From Pseudarthrobacter sulfonivorans (GTDB lineage: Bacteria > Actinomycetota > Actinomycetes > Actinomycetales > Micrococcaceae), in the NCBI RefSeq assembly GCF_001484605.1, contig NZ_CP013747.1, forward strand, positions 4,278,001 through 4,342,000: a stretch of 64,000 nt of DNA. The letters are read 5' to 3'. The notes beneath the pieces are model-generated. The model saw only the letters and a list, made by a program, of their open reading frames with translations. It was not told the DNA's origin and did no database searches. Positions 49,700 through 57,335 of this stretch are shown here, piece by piece. Position 1 is the first letter of the stretch. Every line of letters begins with the position of its first letter. Made by a program: the position numbers and the translations under genes.

Positions 49700-50014
49700 C
49701 TAGAACGCGACGTACCTGCCACGCCATTCGTCCTCACCCGGTCGGCGCACGTCAGCGGCCGGCACCCAGCAGGCGAAGTGCTGGATGTTGTCGTCGTTCC
49801 ATTCAATCGAAACCCATTCCTGGGTGTAGTGGGTGGCGTAGCCGTGGACCTCGACGGTGCCGCCGCCGGCCAGCGGGACTTGCGCGATGACTCTAGGCTC
49901 CGTCCCGGACGGGAATCTGCGAACGCTTCCAGCGACCAGCTGCGGCGTCGGGTTGGCGTGCTCGTAGGCGGTGCCGTCCAGCGTGAACTTGGTGCGTTTC
50001 TCGATTCGATCCAC
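49700..50014 (-). CDS. Protein of unknown function at the prophage left edge
   Basis: Protein of about 104 aa starting VDRIEKRTKFTLDG (GTG at 50014, tentative; the frame stays open upstream). It has a beta-rich middle with VHGYATHYTQEWVSIEWNDDN and a WVPAADVRRPGEDEWRGRYV end. No family was recognised. It is soluble, without a signal peptide. The stop codon lies 15 bp from the 5' end of tRNA-Arg on the same strand, so read-through may express the tRNA. Confidence 0.6.
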   Translation of the reverse strand: MDRIEKRTKFTLDGTAYEHANPTPQLVAGSVRRFPSGTEPRVIAQVPLAGGGTVEVHGYATHYTQEWVSIEWNDDNIQHFACWVPAADVRRPGEDEWRGRYVAF

Positions 50015-50138
50015 GAAACCACTTAACCACCAAGTGCCCCACCTCCGAAGAGATGGGGCGCTGGGTTTGGGTTTGGTCGCTAGGATTCGAGTTGTCCTAT
50101 CCGCCCTTATGGGCGCAACGAAAATGAGGGGGAACCAG

Positions 50139-50288
50139 ATGAGGGAAGTGTCGATGGAATCACTGCAGGCCCAGATCAAAGTCCTTGAGGACCGGGTCAA
50201 GGCGCTGGAGGCTACGTGTAAGACAGCTGTGAAGCCAGAGAACCTGGCGGCTACAGTCGCGAGGCGGCAGCAGAGCCTGGCAGTCTGA
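50139..50288 (+). CDS. Small coiled-coil protein in the prophage edge
   Basis: Protein of 49 aa, MREVSMESLQAQIKVLEDRV at its start, with clear heptad spacing of Leu/Ile/Val and one Cys. No family recognised. GAGGGGG lies about 7 nt before the ATG, a strong ribosome site. A good terminator follows directly, which supports a real single-gene unit. Confidence 0.6.
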   Translation: MREVSMESLQAQIKVLEDRVKALEATCKTAVKPENLAATVARRQQSLAV

Positions 50289-50296
50289 CATCTGGG

Positions 50297-50345
50297 GGCT
50301 GTCCTGGGCGATGCCGTGCGATCTGCGGCGTCGCCCAGGACAGCC
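50297..50345 (+). terminator. Terminator after the small coiled-coil gene
   Basis: A 15-bp stem GGCTGTCCTGGGCGA with further pairing (TGCCG/GCGGC-like) above it and a T4 end, 8 bp after the stop codon. Confidence 0.88.
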
Positions 50346-50360
50346 TTTTAGTTGGGGAAC

Positions 50361-50396
50361 TTAACCGTGTCGAAAGGACCCCTTATCATTGGGGGC
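50361..50396 (+). promoter_or_regulatory. Leaderless promoter of glycosyltransferase-like gene 1
   Basis: TTAACC, 17-bp spacer, TATCAT, then 7 nt to the ATG. With transcription starting about 7 nt after the minus-10 the mRNA would begin at the ATG. The sequence from CGAAAG onward is duplicated at 51241. Confidence 0.6.
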
Positions 50397-51200
50397 ATGA
50401 CTTTTGGGGAATCGCGTAAGCGTGTGCTTGTTTTGGTGCTGGCCATGGATGCCCAGCCGTGGCGGATGATCGAGGATAAAGGGCAGAGGGAAACATGGGC
50501 TGCCGAACCTCGCGCCGACGTTCCAGCGTTCTGGTTGTATGGCAGGACTGGGATGTCCAGCACCATGGCTAGGTACGCCCAGCGAGCGGTGCAGCGGTTC
50601 GCACCGGCTGCCGCCTTCCGCGCTTACAGCCGATTGGTCGGCACATGGTTAGCTTCCCGTCCAGTAAGGCTTGCTGGTGACCGATTGGTGACCGGGGTCC
50701 CGGAGACTTACCTCAACACAAACGCCAAGAACATGTCCGGGCTACGGCATTTACTTGCCACACTGGACTTCGATTACGTGTTCCGCACGAACACATCCAG
50801 CTATGTGAATTTGTCCATGCTGGAGGATTATGTGCAGGCACTTCCAGACACGGGCTTCTATGGCGGGTTCGTTGGCGAGCGTGACGGAACCAAATTCGCG
50901 TCAGGGACTTGCACACTGATGTCTCGGGACTTGGTCGAGTACGCGGTGAACGACCAGGCGTGGGAGTTCGGGCTGATCGATGACGTGGCGATGGGCCGCT
51001 CAATGGCGCGGGCGTCGGTGGAGGTCCAGCCGCTCAACCGCCTTGACGTACTGACCCCCGAAGACCTCAATGCGCTCACCTCCGGCGACCTTGAGGGTGC
51101 GTTCATTGTGCGATGCAAGAGCAGTGGTGGACGCGAGCACGACATAGAAGCCATGCACCGCGTCCACCAGCTCTATGCGGAGGAAGCGGCTACCAAGTAG
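50397..51200 (+). CDS. Glycosyltransferase-like protein 1 (GT31-like layout)
   Basis: Protein of 267 aa, no signal peptide. The layout resembles GT31 beta-1,3-glycosyltransferases: an N-terminal strand (RVLVLVLAMDAQPW), LATLDFDYVFRTNTSSYVN (about 130), where the usual DDD metal motif reads TNT, then DTGFYGGFVGE and FASGTCTLMSRDLVEYAV, the ASG-x-x-SRDL pattern. Family match is tentative. It is an accessory gene near the prophage end, likely for changing the host surface or phage glycans. It has its own leaderless promoter. Confidence 0.6.
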   Translation: MTFGESRKRVLVLVLAMDAQPWRMIEDKGQRETWAAEPRADVPAFWLYGRTGMSSTMARYAQRAVQRFAPAAAFRAYSRLVGTWLASRPVRLAGDRLVTGVPETYLNTNAKNMSGLRHLLATLDFDYVFRTNTSSYVNLSMLEDYVQALPDTGFYGGFVGERDGTKFASGTCTLMSRDLVEYAVNDQAWEFGLIDDVAMGRSMARASVEVQPLNRLDVLTPEDLNALTSGDLEGAFIVRCKSSGGREHDIEAMHRVHQLYAEEAATK

Positions 51201-51230
51201 TAAGCGCTGACCGCTTCCAGCCTGCGGGGG

Positions 51231-51266
51231 TCTTGTCGGCCGAAAGTAGCCCCTACAATTGGGGGC
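51231..51266 (+). promoter_or_regulatory. Leaderless promoter of glycosyltransferase-like gene 2
   Basis: TACAAT 7 nt before the ATG. The 39 bases from CGAAAG match the gene 1 promoter at 32 positions with identical spacing to the ATG. The minus-35 is poor. Confidence 0.6.
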
Positions 51267-52103
51267 ATGACTACTGGGGGACGTATGTACGACATTGTTT
51301 TTCTGGCGCTTGCCCGAGACTGCGCTAGGACGGTTCCTTCCGCGCTCCGGGCATTGGAATACTTCGATTCTTCGGGACTCTCGGTCCACGCGTTCATAGG
51401 GGAGAACGGGTCAAAGGACTCCACCCGCGAACTCCTGGACCATCACCTTGTGTCCGTGGTGGACACGTCAGCTATGGGGGCGGCAAGTAACCGCCTAGAG
51501 CGGATGGCTTTGGGCCGGCAGATCGTGGCTGACCATGCCAAGACCATGAACGCCCGTGCGTTCGCTGTGGTGGACCTTGATGAGCCGTTCTTGCGGTCGG
51601 TCAATGTCGTCCAGTTGCGGAGCGCTCTTGACCGGCTCGGGGATGCGTTCGCCGTCGCTGCGACAAGCGCGCCCACCTACTATGACCTGCTCGCGTTCGA
51701 GGACGGCGGCGAGGAGTTCATTGGCCTAGATGACCGGATCAGGGACTCCCAGCGCAACCCCGCCAGCTACTACAGCCTGTTCCGGGACACGATCTACCCG
51801 GCGCAGGAACGCCTGACGAGCGACGCCGACCTATGGTGCACGTCAGCATTCAATGGTTTGTGTATCTATGACGCGGACGCCTATCGGGCGGGAACGTACC
51901 TGCCCGCCGTCCCCGGCCCGTGGATTTGCGAACACATCACGTTCAATCGGAGTGTTGCAAATGCCACGAGCCGGGGAATGGTGGTTGATCCCGCATTAGT
52001 GCTGCCGATGCCTGCCGAGCACGGGCGGCGGACTTTGCCGGGTTTCGTGTGGCAGCGGGTGCAGAAGCTGCCTGGCAAGGTCTTGGCCCGGCTCGGGGGT
52101 TAG
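51267..52103 (+). CDS. Glycosyltransferase-like protein 2 (CAP59-like)
   Basis: Protein of 278 aa. VFLALARDCARTVPSALRAL and a GENGSKDSTRELLDHH box (about 48) begin a GT-A-like fold. AKTMNARAFAVVDLDEPFLR (about 92) gives a DLD acidic motif, and SAPTYYDLLAFEDGG and FNGLCIYDADAY (about 200) resemble the CAP59/GT69-type pattern of mannosyltransferase relatives. No signal peptide. It stops 6 bp before the convergent fibre gene's end. Together with gene 1 it forms a two-gene accessory cassette. Confidence 0.65.
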   Translation: MTTGGRMYDIVFLALARDCARTVPSALRALEYFDSSGLSVHAFIGENGSKDSTRELLDHHLVSVVDTSAMGAASNRLERMALGRQIVADHAKTMNARAFAVVDLDEPFLRSVNVVQLRSALDRLGDAFAVAATSAPTYYDLLAFEDGGEEFIGLDDRIRDSQRNPASYYSLFRDTIYPAQERLTSDADLWCTSAFNGLCIYDADAYRAGTYLPAVPGPWICEHITFNRSVANATSRGMVVDPALVLPMPAEHGRRTLPGFVWQRVQKLPGKVLARLGG

Positions 52104-52109
52104 CGGGGT

Positions 52110-54149
52110 CTAGCTGGTGCGTGCGGTGAACATTGTGAAGCGTACTGCGCCGGTCGTGTCTTGCATGCCCACCTTTGTCCCAGATGCTAGTGCGGCGTCC
52201 GTGACCGTGGCAACCAGTAGGTTGTTCAGGTACAGGTCGATGGTGGACCCAGCACACCGAATCCCCATGGACATGCCAGACGAGATGGTCCCGGCGGGGC
52301 TGGCTAGGTCCGTTGCCGCCCCGGCGACTACCTTCTGTAGCTTGAGCACCCCGTTAAAGATGCCGAAGCGGTAGAAGTTGGAGGCATCCGCGTACCGGGC
52401 GATGATTGTTTTTGTGTTTGCAGTGTCAGGGTAGGTCAACGTCACGTTGGCCCAATGGTCCACGGCGCCGGTTTCGATGGTGGCGATGTTATTTGTTACC
52501 GTCTGCCCCTGCCCTGCCTTGCTGGCGACCTTCCAGCTACCGGAGGACGCGGTCCATGTCTGCCCGGTATTGGCGTTGCCGAGCGCCGTGGGGTTATCGG
52601 CGCGGGCGAACGTGTCCCCGACAATCCAAGGCGGGATGCCGTTGACCGCCTGAATAACCGAGACCTCGCCACGGGAAAGGGCCAGTTCACTGGTGAGCGC
52701 AGCCACCTCGATCCGGAGCTGGTCGAAGCGAACGAAGGTCCGACCGATAATGTTGCCCGATGCGCCGAACGTTGCGCCGCCGATCCACGCATCCCACCCG
52801 GCAATCCCATCCTTGACGGCAGGCACGAAACAGGACTTGTAATAGGCCGCGTCCCACTGCCCCGGGACGCGGGCAATCAGCGACGGGCCTGCGGTGAAGT
52901 TCAGACCGTCGTTGGACACGGCAGCCCACAAGTATCCGCCGCCCGATCCGCCATCCTGCACGAGGGCCTGCCATTCGCCGCCAACCTTGTGGACGTCGAT
53001 ATGCCACGGGTCGCCCGCGTTGCCGGTGACGGTCACGTTCTCGACAGTCGCAGTGGTGGTCCCAGCGAGGGTGGCTGCCTTCACCCTGACGATCCGTCGC
53101 GGGGTCGGGACGATGTCCACGGCGTACACGGTCCACCCGTTCGCGTCCTTAATGTAGGACGGGGAAACGAGACGTCGGGTGGCGGGTACGTCATCGCGGA
53201 CCATTGTCCGCGCAGTCCAGATAACGCCGTCCGTGCTGGTGCGGTAATAGTGCCGGTCCCGGCTCACGATGCCGTCCCAGGTGCGCCAGAACAAGTACAT
53301 GGTCGCGCCGTCCACGAACAGGTACGGGTCGGAGTTGTACCCGTTCCCCGGGCTGGGGTAGGTCGGTTCGACAGGGTTGGTCAAACCGGCCGGGACGGCC
53401 CAGGTGACGCCGTCCTGCGAGACGACAATGGACGGGTTTTCCAGTGCCGCGTCCGCGCTGGTGTACGGGGTCATGCCCATCCAATATTTATAGCCGTTCC
53501 AGCCGTCAGGGTTGAAGTACACGGACGGGTGCACGACTACCCCTGACCCGTCGTAGGTCGGGATGGTCTGGAGGGTTGCGCGGGGCGCGTAGGCAATCGC
53601 CGCGTTGGTGATCGCGTGGGACTTGTCCCCGGCTTCGCCTTTGGTGGCATAAGTGGCAGAAAGATCACCAACTGAAAGCCGCTGCGGCAGGTCCGACTCC
53701 TGCAGCGTGACGAACCCCGTCCGGCCGCCGAAGCCCAGGACCGCCGCCGACGGAGCCGTCACCGGGATGGATACCGGCCCGTCCGGGACCAGGTCCAGAT
53801 CGATCGGGCCCGACTGCCCCAGCAGCGGCTTCAGGTTCTTGGACCAGTCGATCGGCCGTTCGTTGCCGAACTCCCAGGACGCGCTGATCTGGAAGGCGAA
53901 GTCCGTCACCGCCGCTCCGGTCGAGTCGATGAACCCGGGCTGGTCGATGAACGGCACCTGGAACTGGCCGAGCTGGCCGGCCTCCGCGGTGAAGGAGTCC
54001 GAGAACTCCGGAAGCGGCTGGCCGGTCGCCGCCCAGATCACGCGCGACGTCGGCTTGACGGTCACCTTCGTGACGACGTCCTTGCCGGTGGCGGTGAGCG
54101 GGATGCCGAACGCAACCGTGGCCAGCTGCATGCCTGGGGGAAAGCCCAT
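52110..54149 (-). CDS. Tail fibre / receptor-binding protein with beta-propeller-like centre
   Basis: Protein of 679 aa. Residues about 1-150 are a beta-rich tail-attachment region. The centre (about 185-470) has repeated blades with ENPSIVVSQDGVTW, YNSDPYLFVDGATMYLFWRTW, YYRTSTDGVIW and a VSPSYIKDANGWTVYAV strand, which resemble five-bladed propellers of GH43/GH32-type. The C-terminus (about 510-679) resembles a concanavalin/laminin-G sandwich. It is the last late gene, after the holin-like gene, and probably binds or trims a cell-wall glycan. No catalytic triad can be assigned by eye. Confidence 0.75.
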   Translation of the reverse strand: MGFPPGMQLATVAFGIPLTATGKDVVTKVTVKPTSRVIWAATGQPLPEFSDSFTAEAGQLGQFQVPFIDQPGFIDSTGAAVTDFAFQISASWEFGNERPIDWSKNLKPLLGQSGPIDLDLVPDGPVSIPVTAPSAAVLGFGGRTGFVTLQESDLPQRLSVGDLSATYATKGEAGDKSHAITNAAIAYAPRATLQTIPTYDGSGVVVHPSVYFNPDGWNGYKYWMGMTPYTSADAALENPSIVVSQDGVTWAVPAGLTNPVEPTYPSPGNGYNSDPYLFVDGATMYLFWRTWDGIVSRDRHYYRTSTDGVIWTARTMVRDDVPATRRLVSPSYIKDANGWTVYAVDIVPTPRRIVRVKAATLAGTTTATVENVTVTGNAGDPWHIDVHKVGGEWQALVQDGGSGGGYLWAAVSNDGLNFTAGPSLIARVPGQWDAAYYKSCFVPAVKDGIAGWDAWIGGATFGASGNIIGRTFVRFDQLRIEVAALTSELALSRGEVSVIQAVNGIPPWIVGDTFARADNPTALGNANTGQTWTASSGSWKVASKAGQGQTVTNNIATIETGAVDHWANVTLTYPDTANTKTIIARYADASNFYRFGIFNGVLKLQKVVAGAATDLASPAGTISSGMSMGIRCAGSTIDLYLNNLLVATVTDAALASGTKVGMQDTTGAVRFTMFTARTS

Positions 54150-54159
54150 GGAAAAGCTC

Positions 54160-54486
54160 CTACTCTGCCCGGTGTTCGGGCGCGTTGTTCGGGGACGTCA
54201 CACGTTCAATGGCCGGGCTGACACCGGTGGGTTTCCAGAGCGTCTTGTAGCTGGTGCCGGCGGCGAGGAAGATCAGCAGCGCCAGCCGGAAGATATCCCC
54301 GGCGTTGAACAGGCCCAGCACGTAGGCGGTCACGGCAGCGACCACCAGATAGAAGCCGAAGGCCACCAGGGACTGGGTCCGTTCGGACCAGCGCGACTGC
54401 TGGATGGTGCTGATCACCGGAGGGCTGAAGAAGCCCACGGCGAGCGCCCAGAGTGCGGGTGTTCCGAGGTTCAGGAACTCATTCAC
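54160..54486 (-). CDS. Holin-like membrane protein
   Basis: Protein of 108 aa with three hydrophobic segments at about 8-26, 40-60 and 66-84 and a polar C-terminal tail, starting [20 protein letters not shown]. It overlaps the endolysin gene's end by 8 bp, the expected position of a holin. The family could not be named with certainty. Confidence 0.7.
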   Translation of the reverse strand: MNEFLNLGTPALWALAVGFFSPPVISTIQQSRWSERTQSLVAFGFYLVVAAVTAYVLGLFNAGDIFRLALLIFLAAGTSYKTLWKPTGVSPAIERVTSPNNAPEHRAE

Positions 54487-55417
54487 CGGGGCCTCCCGTA
54501 GTGATGGTGAGCTTGAGGCCGGCCAGCTTCTCGGCGAAGGCGGCGTACGCTGCCTCTGCGACGGCCGCGGCGTCGGGTCCGGGCGCGGCCTTCACCGCGT
54601 CCACGATGCCCCGCACAGCGGCCAGCAGGGTCTCCCTGGTGGCCGTGTGCTGGTAGTTGACGTAGCTGAGCACCGTCTCGGGCGTGGTGGCGCCGGCCTG
54701 CAGCTCGCCGGTGACCTCGTGGCGGTTGTCGATGGGGTGCTTCCATGTCGCGGCGACGGTGGCCTTGGGCACTTCCTTGACGATGTGATCGCGGGTGACG
54801 TCGTGCATGGGCTGGATGACTTCGGCCACGCGAGCAGCAATGTTGTCAACGTCTTCTTTGGATAGTGGCATGTCTTCCTCCAAGGGTGTGGTGGTGCCCT
54901 GCGGGGCGAGCCCGCCCAGGCGTGGGCGAATGAAGCCGATGAGTCCCTGGCGTGGGAGGCTCTGGATCGTGGTGGGCCCGGACGTCCATTCGGGGTACGG
55001 GTTATCGGCGCGTGATGGCGTGCTGTTCAGGGACATGACCTGCAGCCAGGAACCTTTGTCCAGTACCAGCACCGCGACGTGGGTCGCTGGGTACCAGACC
55101 TTGTTGGAGTCGCCCCACACGCAGATGTCACCCGGCTGGCCTGTCTCGTTGGGCCCGTGGAGCGTGTACGCGGCGGCAATGGCGGCGGTCTGCGGGAAGC
55201 AGTCCACCATGTTGCCCGCCCACCCTGGCCAGCGGCCCTTCTTCGTTGCGGTGTCTCCGGTGTTGATGACGGGCAGGCCGAGGAACTTGGACCAGTTCGC
55301 CGCGAGGTCCCAGCACTGTGCACCGAATCCCTTGTTCTGCGGGTTCCAGTCCTCGTTGATGTACTGGCCCTGCACCTGCGGAATCCATGTTCCCAAGCTC
55401 TCCGTGATGGCGATCAT
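54479..55417 (-). CDS. Endolysin with CHAP domain
   Basis: Cell-wall hydrolase of 312 aa. The N-terminal CHAP domain (about 20-145) has the catalytic Cys in [17 protein letters not shown] (about 34) and His in [12 protein letters not shown] (about 112), with a PGDICVWGD strand between. A long linker leads to a helical C-terminal region (about 185-312) that may bind the wall or the tail. No signal peptide is present, so export depends on the holin. ATGA overlap of 4 bp with the collagen-like gene upstream indicates coupled translation. Confidence 0.88.
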   Translation of the reverse strand: MIAITESLGTWIPQVQGQYINEDWNPQNKGFGAQCWDLAANWSKFLGLPVINTGDTATKKGRWPGWAGNMVDCFPQTAAIAAAYTLHGPNETGQPGDICVWGDSNKVWYPATHVAVLVLDKGSWLQVMSLNSTPSRADNPYPEWTSGPTTIQSLPRQGLIGFIRPRLGGLAPQGTTTPLEEDMPLSKEDVDNIAARVAEVIQPMHDVTRDHIVKEVPKATVAATWKHPIDNRHEVTGELQAGATTPETVLSYVNYQHTATRETLLAAVRGIVDAVKAAPGPDAAAVAEAAYAAFAEKLAGLKLTITTGGPGE

Positions 55418-56058
55418 GGGGTGATCCCTTCCGCTGTGCAGGTGTAGGTGCTGGACCCTGGCGGGTTCGGCGTGCAGGTGTACGTTGTGCCCGTCCGGTC
55501 CGTGAAGGTGATGGAGCTGGGGGTCTGGCCGTCGGAGCCCGTAGCGCCCGGCGGCCCCGGCTCGCCTGCTGGTCCAGCCGGACCGGGTTCGCCCTGCGGG
55601 CCTGCCGGGCCGGGGATGGTCGAGTCGGCGCCGGGCAGACCATTGGCCCCGTCGGTTCCAGATGCTCCTGCTGCGCCCTGCGTGCCCGCGGTACCGGGTT
55701 CGCCTCCGGGCCCGCCCGGACCCGGAGGCCCCGGCGGGCCAGGCTCGCCGTCGAGGCCATCCCTGCCAGCTGCCCCGGTGTCGCCCTTCGGCCCGGGGAT
55801 TGATTCGGTGGGGTTCTCCTGCACCTGCGTGGCTTTGGCGCAGACGTCGCGGTTGTCCAGCAGCAGGCTGCCCTGGTCCTTGCAGATCCTTTCGAGATCC
55901 TGGGCAAGGGTGGCGGCGTTCGACTGCGCGGTGTTCCGGTCCTGCGTCGCGGCCCACTGGTTGAAGCCGAGGAAACCGACGCCGGCGGCGATGGCCAGGA
56001 CGCAGAGGAACATCAGCCAGCGCGGCGGGAACTCCCGGTAATCAGTACGTTCTGTCAT
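55414..56058 (-). CDS. Membrane-anchored collagen-like protein in the lysis cassette
   Basis: Protein of 214 aa. A short basic N-terminus is followed by one membrane segment (about 15-36), a stalk rich in Asn, Ala and Gln (about 40-85) with two Cys, then about 30 Gly-x-y triplets (about 87-178), and a Cys-bearing tail with [10 protein letters not shown] and TYTCTAEG. The topology suggests an extracytoplasmic trimer. It lies between two membrane-protein genes and the endolysin and overlaps both neighbours by 4 bp. Its role in lysis or adsorption is unknown. Confidence 0.8.
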   Translation of the reverse strand: MTERTDYREFPPRWLMFLCVLAIAAGVGFLGFNQWAATQDRNTAQSNAATLAQDLERICKDQGSLLLDNRDVCAKATQVQENPTESIPGPKGDTGAAGRDGLDGEPGPPGPPGPGGPGGEPGTAGTQGAAGASGTDGANGLPGADSTIPGPAGPQGEPGPAGPAGEPGPPGATGSDGQTPSSITFTDRTGTTYTCTPNPPGSSTYTCTAEGITP

Positions 56059-56270
56059 TGCTCGCCTTCCTCTTCGTCCCGGCCCTCGGCTTTGCGTAGG
56101 TCGGCCCGTAGATCTCGGTTCTCCTTGCGCAGCGCGGCGACGTCCTCACGGAGCGCCTTCTGAATATCCGCATCGATCCTGCGGAAAATGAGGTACAGCC
56201 CGAGGGCTCCACCTGTGGACAGCACAACGCCGCCGATGGTCTTGATGAGATCGAGAATCCCAGCATCCAC
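56055..56270 (-). CDS. Small holin-like protein with one membrane segment and coiled coil
   Basis: Protein of 71 aa. One hydrophobic segment (about 8-29, [22 protein letters not shown]) is followed by an amphipathic, charged coiled coil ([19 protein letters not shown]). This is the layout of XhlA/BhlA-type holin partners. It overlaps the collagen-like gene by 4 bp. With the three-segment protein at 54160 the cassette has two candidate holins. Confidence 0.7.
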   Translation of the reverse strand: MDAGILDLIKTIGGVVLSTGGALGLYLIFRRIDADIQKALREDVAALRKENRDLRADLRKAEGRDEEEGEQ

Positions 56271-56285
56271 ACGTCTGGTCCTCCC

Positions 56286-57335
56286 TTAGTAGATGCCACT
56301 GGTCTGGTAGCTGAACGCGATTTCGAAGTAGCTTCCCGCCGCCGCCGAGACCGGGACATCGCCCGGGGTTTTGATCGGATCGGACGCGATCCAGACCGAA
56401 GCGGCGCCGCCGTCCTCGAACACCGTCAGGTGACGGATGGAACCCGAGGTCGGGATGTAGATCCCCGATCCGAGATACTTGGATTCCCCACCGGAAACCG
56501 GGTACCCGGGCGGCAGCGGGCAGTGAACGATCGAGTTGCCGAGTGACGCGGCGGAACCAAACGTGGCGCGGGAGCGGACATGCACCCGGTCACCGTCCAC
56601 CCAGTACGTGCCGGTCAGTGCGCCGCCCGTGCCGAAGTCCGCGATGCCCGTCCAGATGGGCACATAGGCGGTGCCGATCGGTCCGGTGGACCAGCGCGTC
56701 CCGGTCCACCAGAAGGGCCGGCCGCCGAGGTCCAGGCGACTGATCCGCAGGCCGACCGGCTTGCCCGTGATCTCGTCCCGTTCGGTGGTGTTCCTGACGG
56801 GTATCGGCGCGCCGCGTGCTGCGGTGTGCCGCCAGACCTGTGCGATCGTGTTGGAGCCGCCGTTGGTTCCGGTGGTCGTGGCGAAGATCCGCGCCTCGGC
56901 GAGGACGTAGGCGCCGGCGGGAAGCGAGCCTGTGGGCTTGGTCGGGGACGCCGCAGCGGTGCCCTGCACCACGTCCACGACGGCGGCGTTGTCGGCGTCG
57001 CCCTTGGCCTGGTCGTTCTGCTTGATGTAGATCAGGTCCCAGCGGGAGTTTGTCCCGGGAGCAGCGGTGGTGGGGACGTTCGTCGTCCCTGTCAGGGTCG
57101 GGGTGTAGACACCCTCGGCTGCCGTCCGGCTGATGACCAGGGCCGCGGGCCCGACGTCGTAGGACATGTCTGCCCGTCCGACGACCAGCAGATCGGTGGC
57201 CTGTCCCAGCACGCCGGAGCGGGGCACGCCCGGGGCGTTCTCCGCGTACTGCCCGGCCAGCTGGAGCCTGTGTTCTGTGGTGGTGGTGCCGACGCCCGCA
57301 ATGGGTGCAACGCCTGGTCCTCGGTTGACCGTCAT
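56286..57335 (-). CDS. Minor tail protein
   Basis: Protein of 349 aa with beta-rich, Thr/Gly-rich composition, a DLIYIKQNDQAKGDADNAA stretch (about 105), a GTYWVDGDRVHVRSRATFG region and a jelly-roll-like C-terminus. It resembles baseplate or upper tail-fibre proteins of actinophages, but no family was named with confidence. It overlaps the S74-type fibre gene by 4 bp. Confidence 0.7.
   Translation of the reverse strand: MTVNRGPGVAPIAGVGTTTTEHRLQLAGQYAENAPGVPRSGVLGQATDLLVVGRADMSYDVGPAALVISRTAAEGVYTPTLTGTTNVPTTAAPGTNSRWDLIYIKQNDQAKGDADNAAVVDVVQGTAAASPTKPTGSLPAGAYVLAEARIFATTTGTNGGSNTIAQVWRHTAARGAPIPVRNTTERDEITGKPVGLRISRLDLGGRPFWWTGTRWSTGPIGTAYVPIWTGIADFGTGGALTGTYWVDGDRVHVRSRATFGSAASLGNSIVHCPLPPGYPVSGGESKYLGSGIYIPTSGSIRHLTVFEDGGAASVWIASDPIKTPGDVPVSAAAGSYFEIAFSYQTSGIY

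Noticed and set aside
55440..55800. Gly-Pro-rich repeats as a DNA satellite
   Set aside because: They are codons of the collagen-like protein, with irregular units at DNA level.
55418..55957. Upstream extension of the endolysin frame
   Set aside because: It overlaps the collagen-like gene out of frame and is an artefact of its GC-rich repeats. The ATG at 55417 has a ribosome site and the ATGA overlap.
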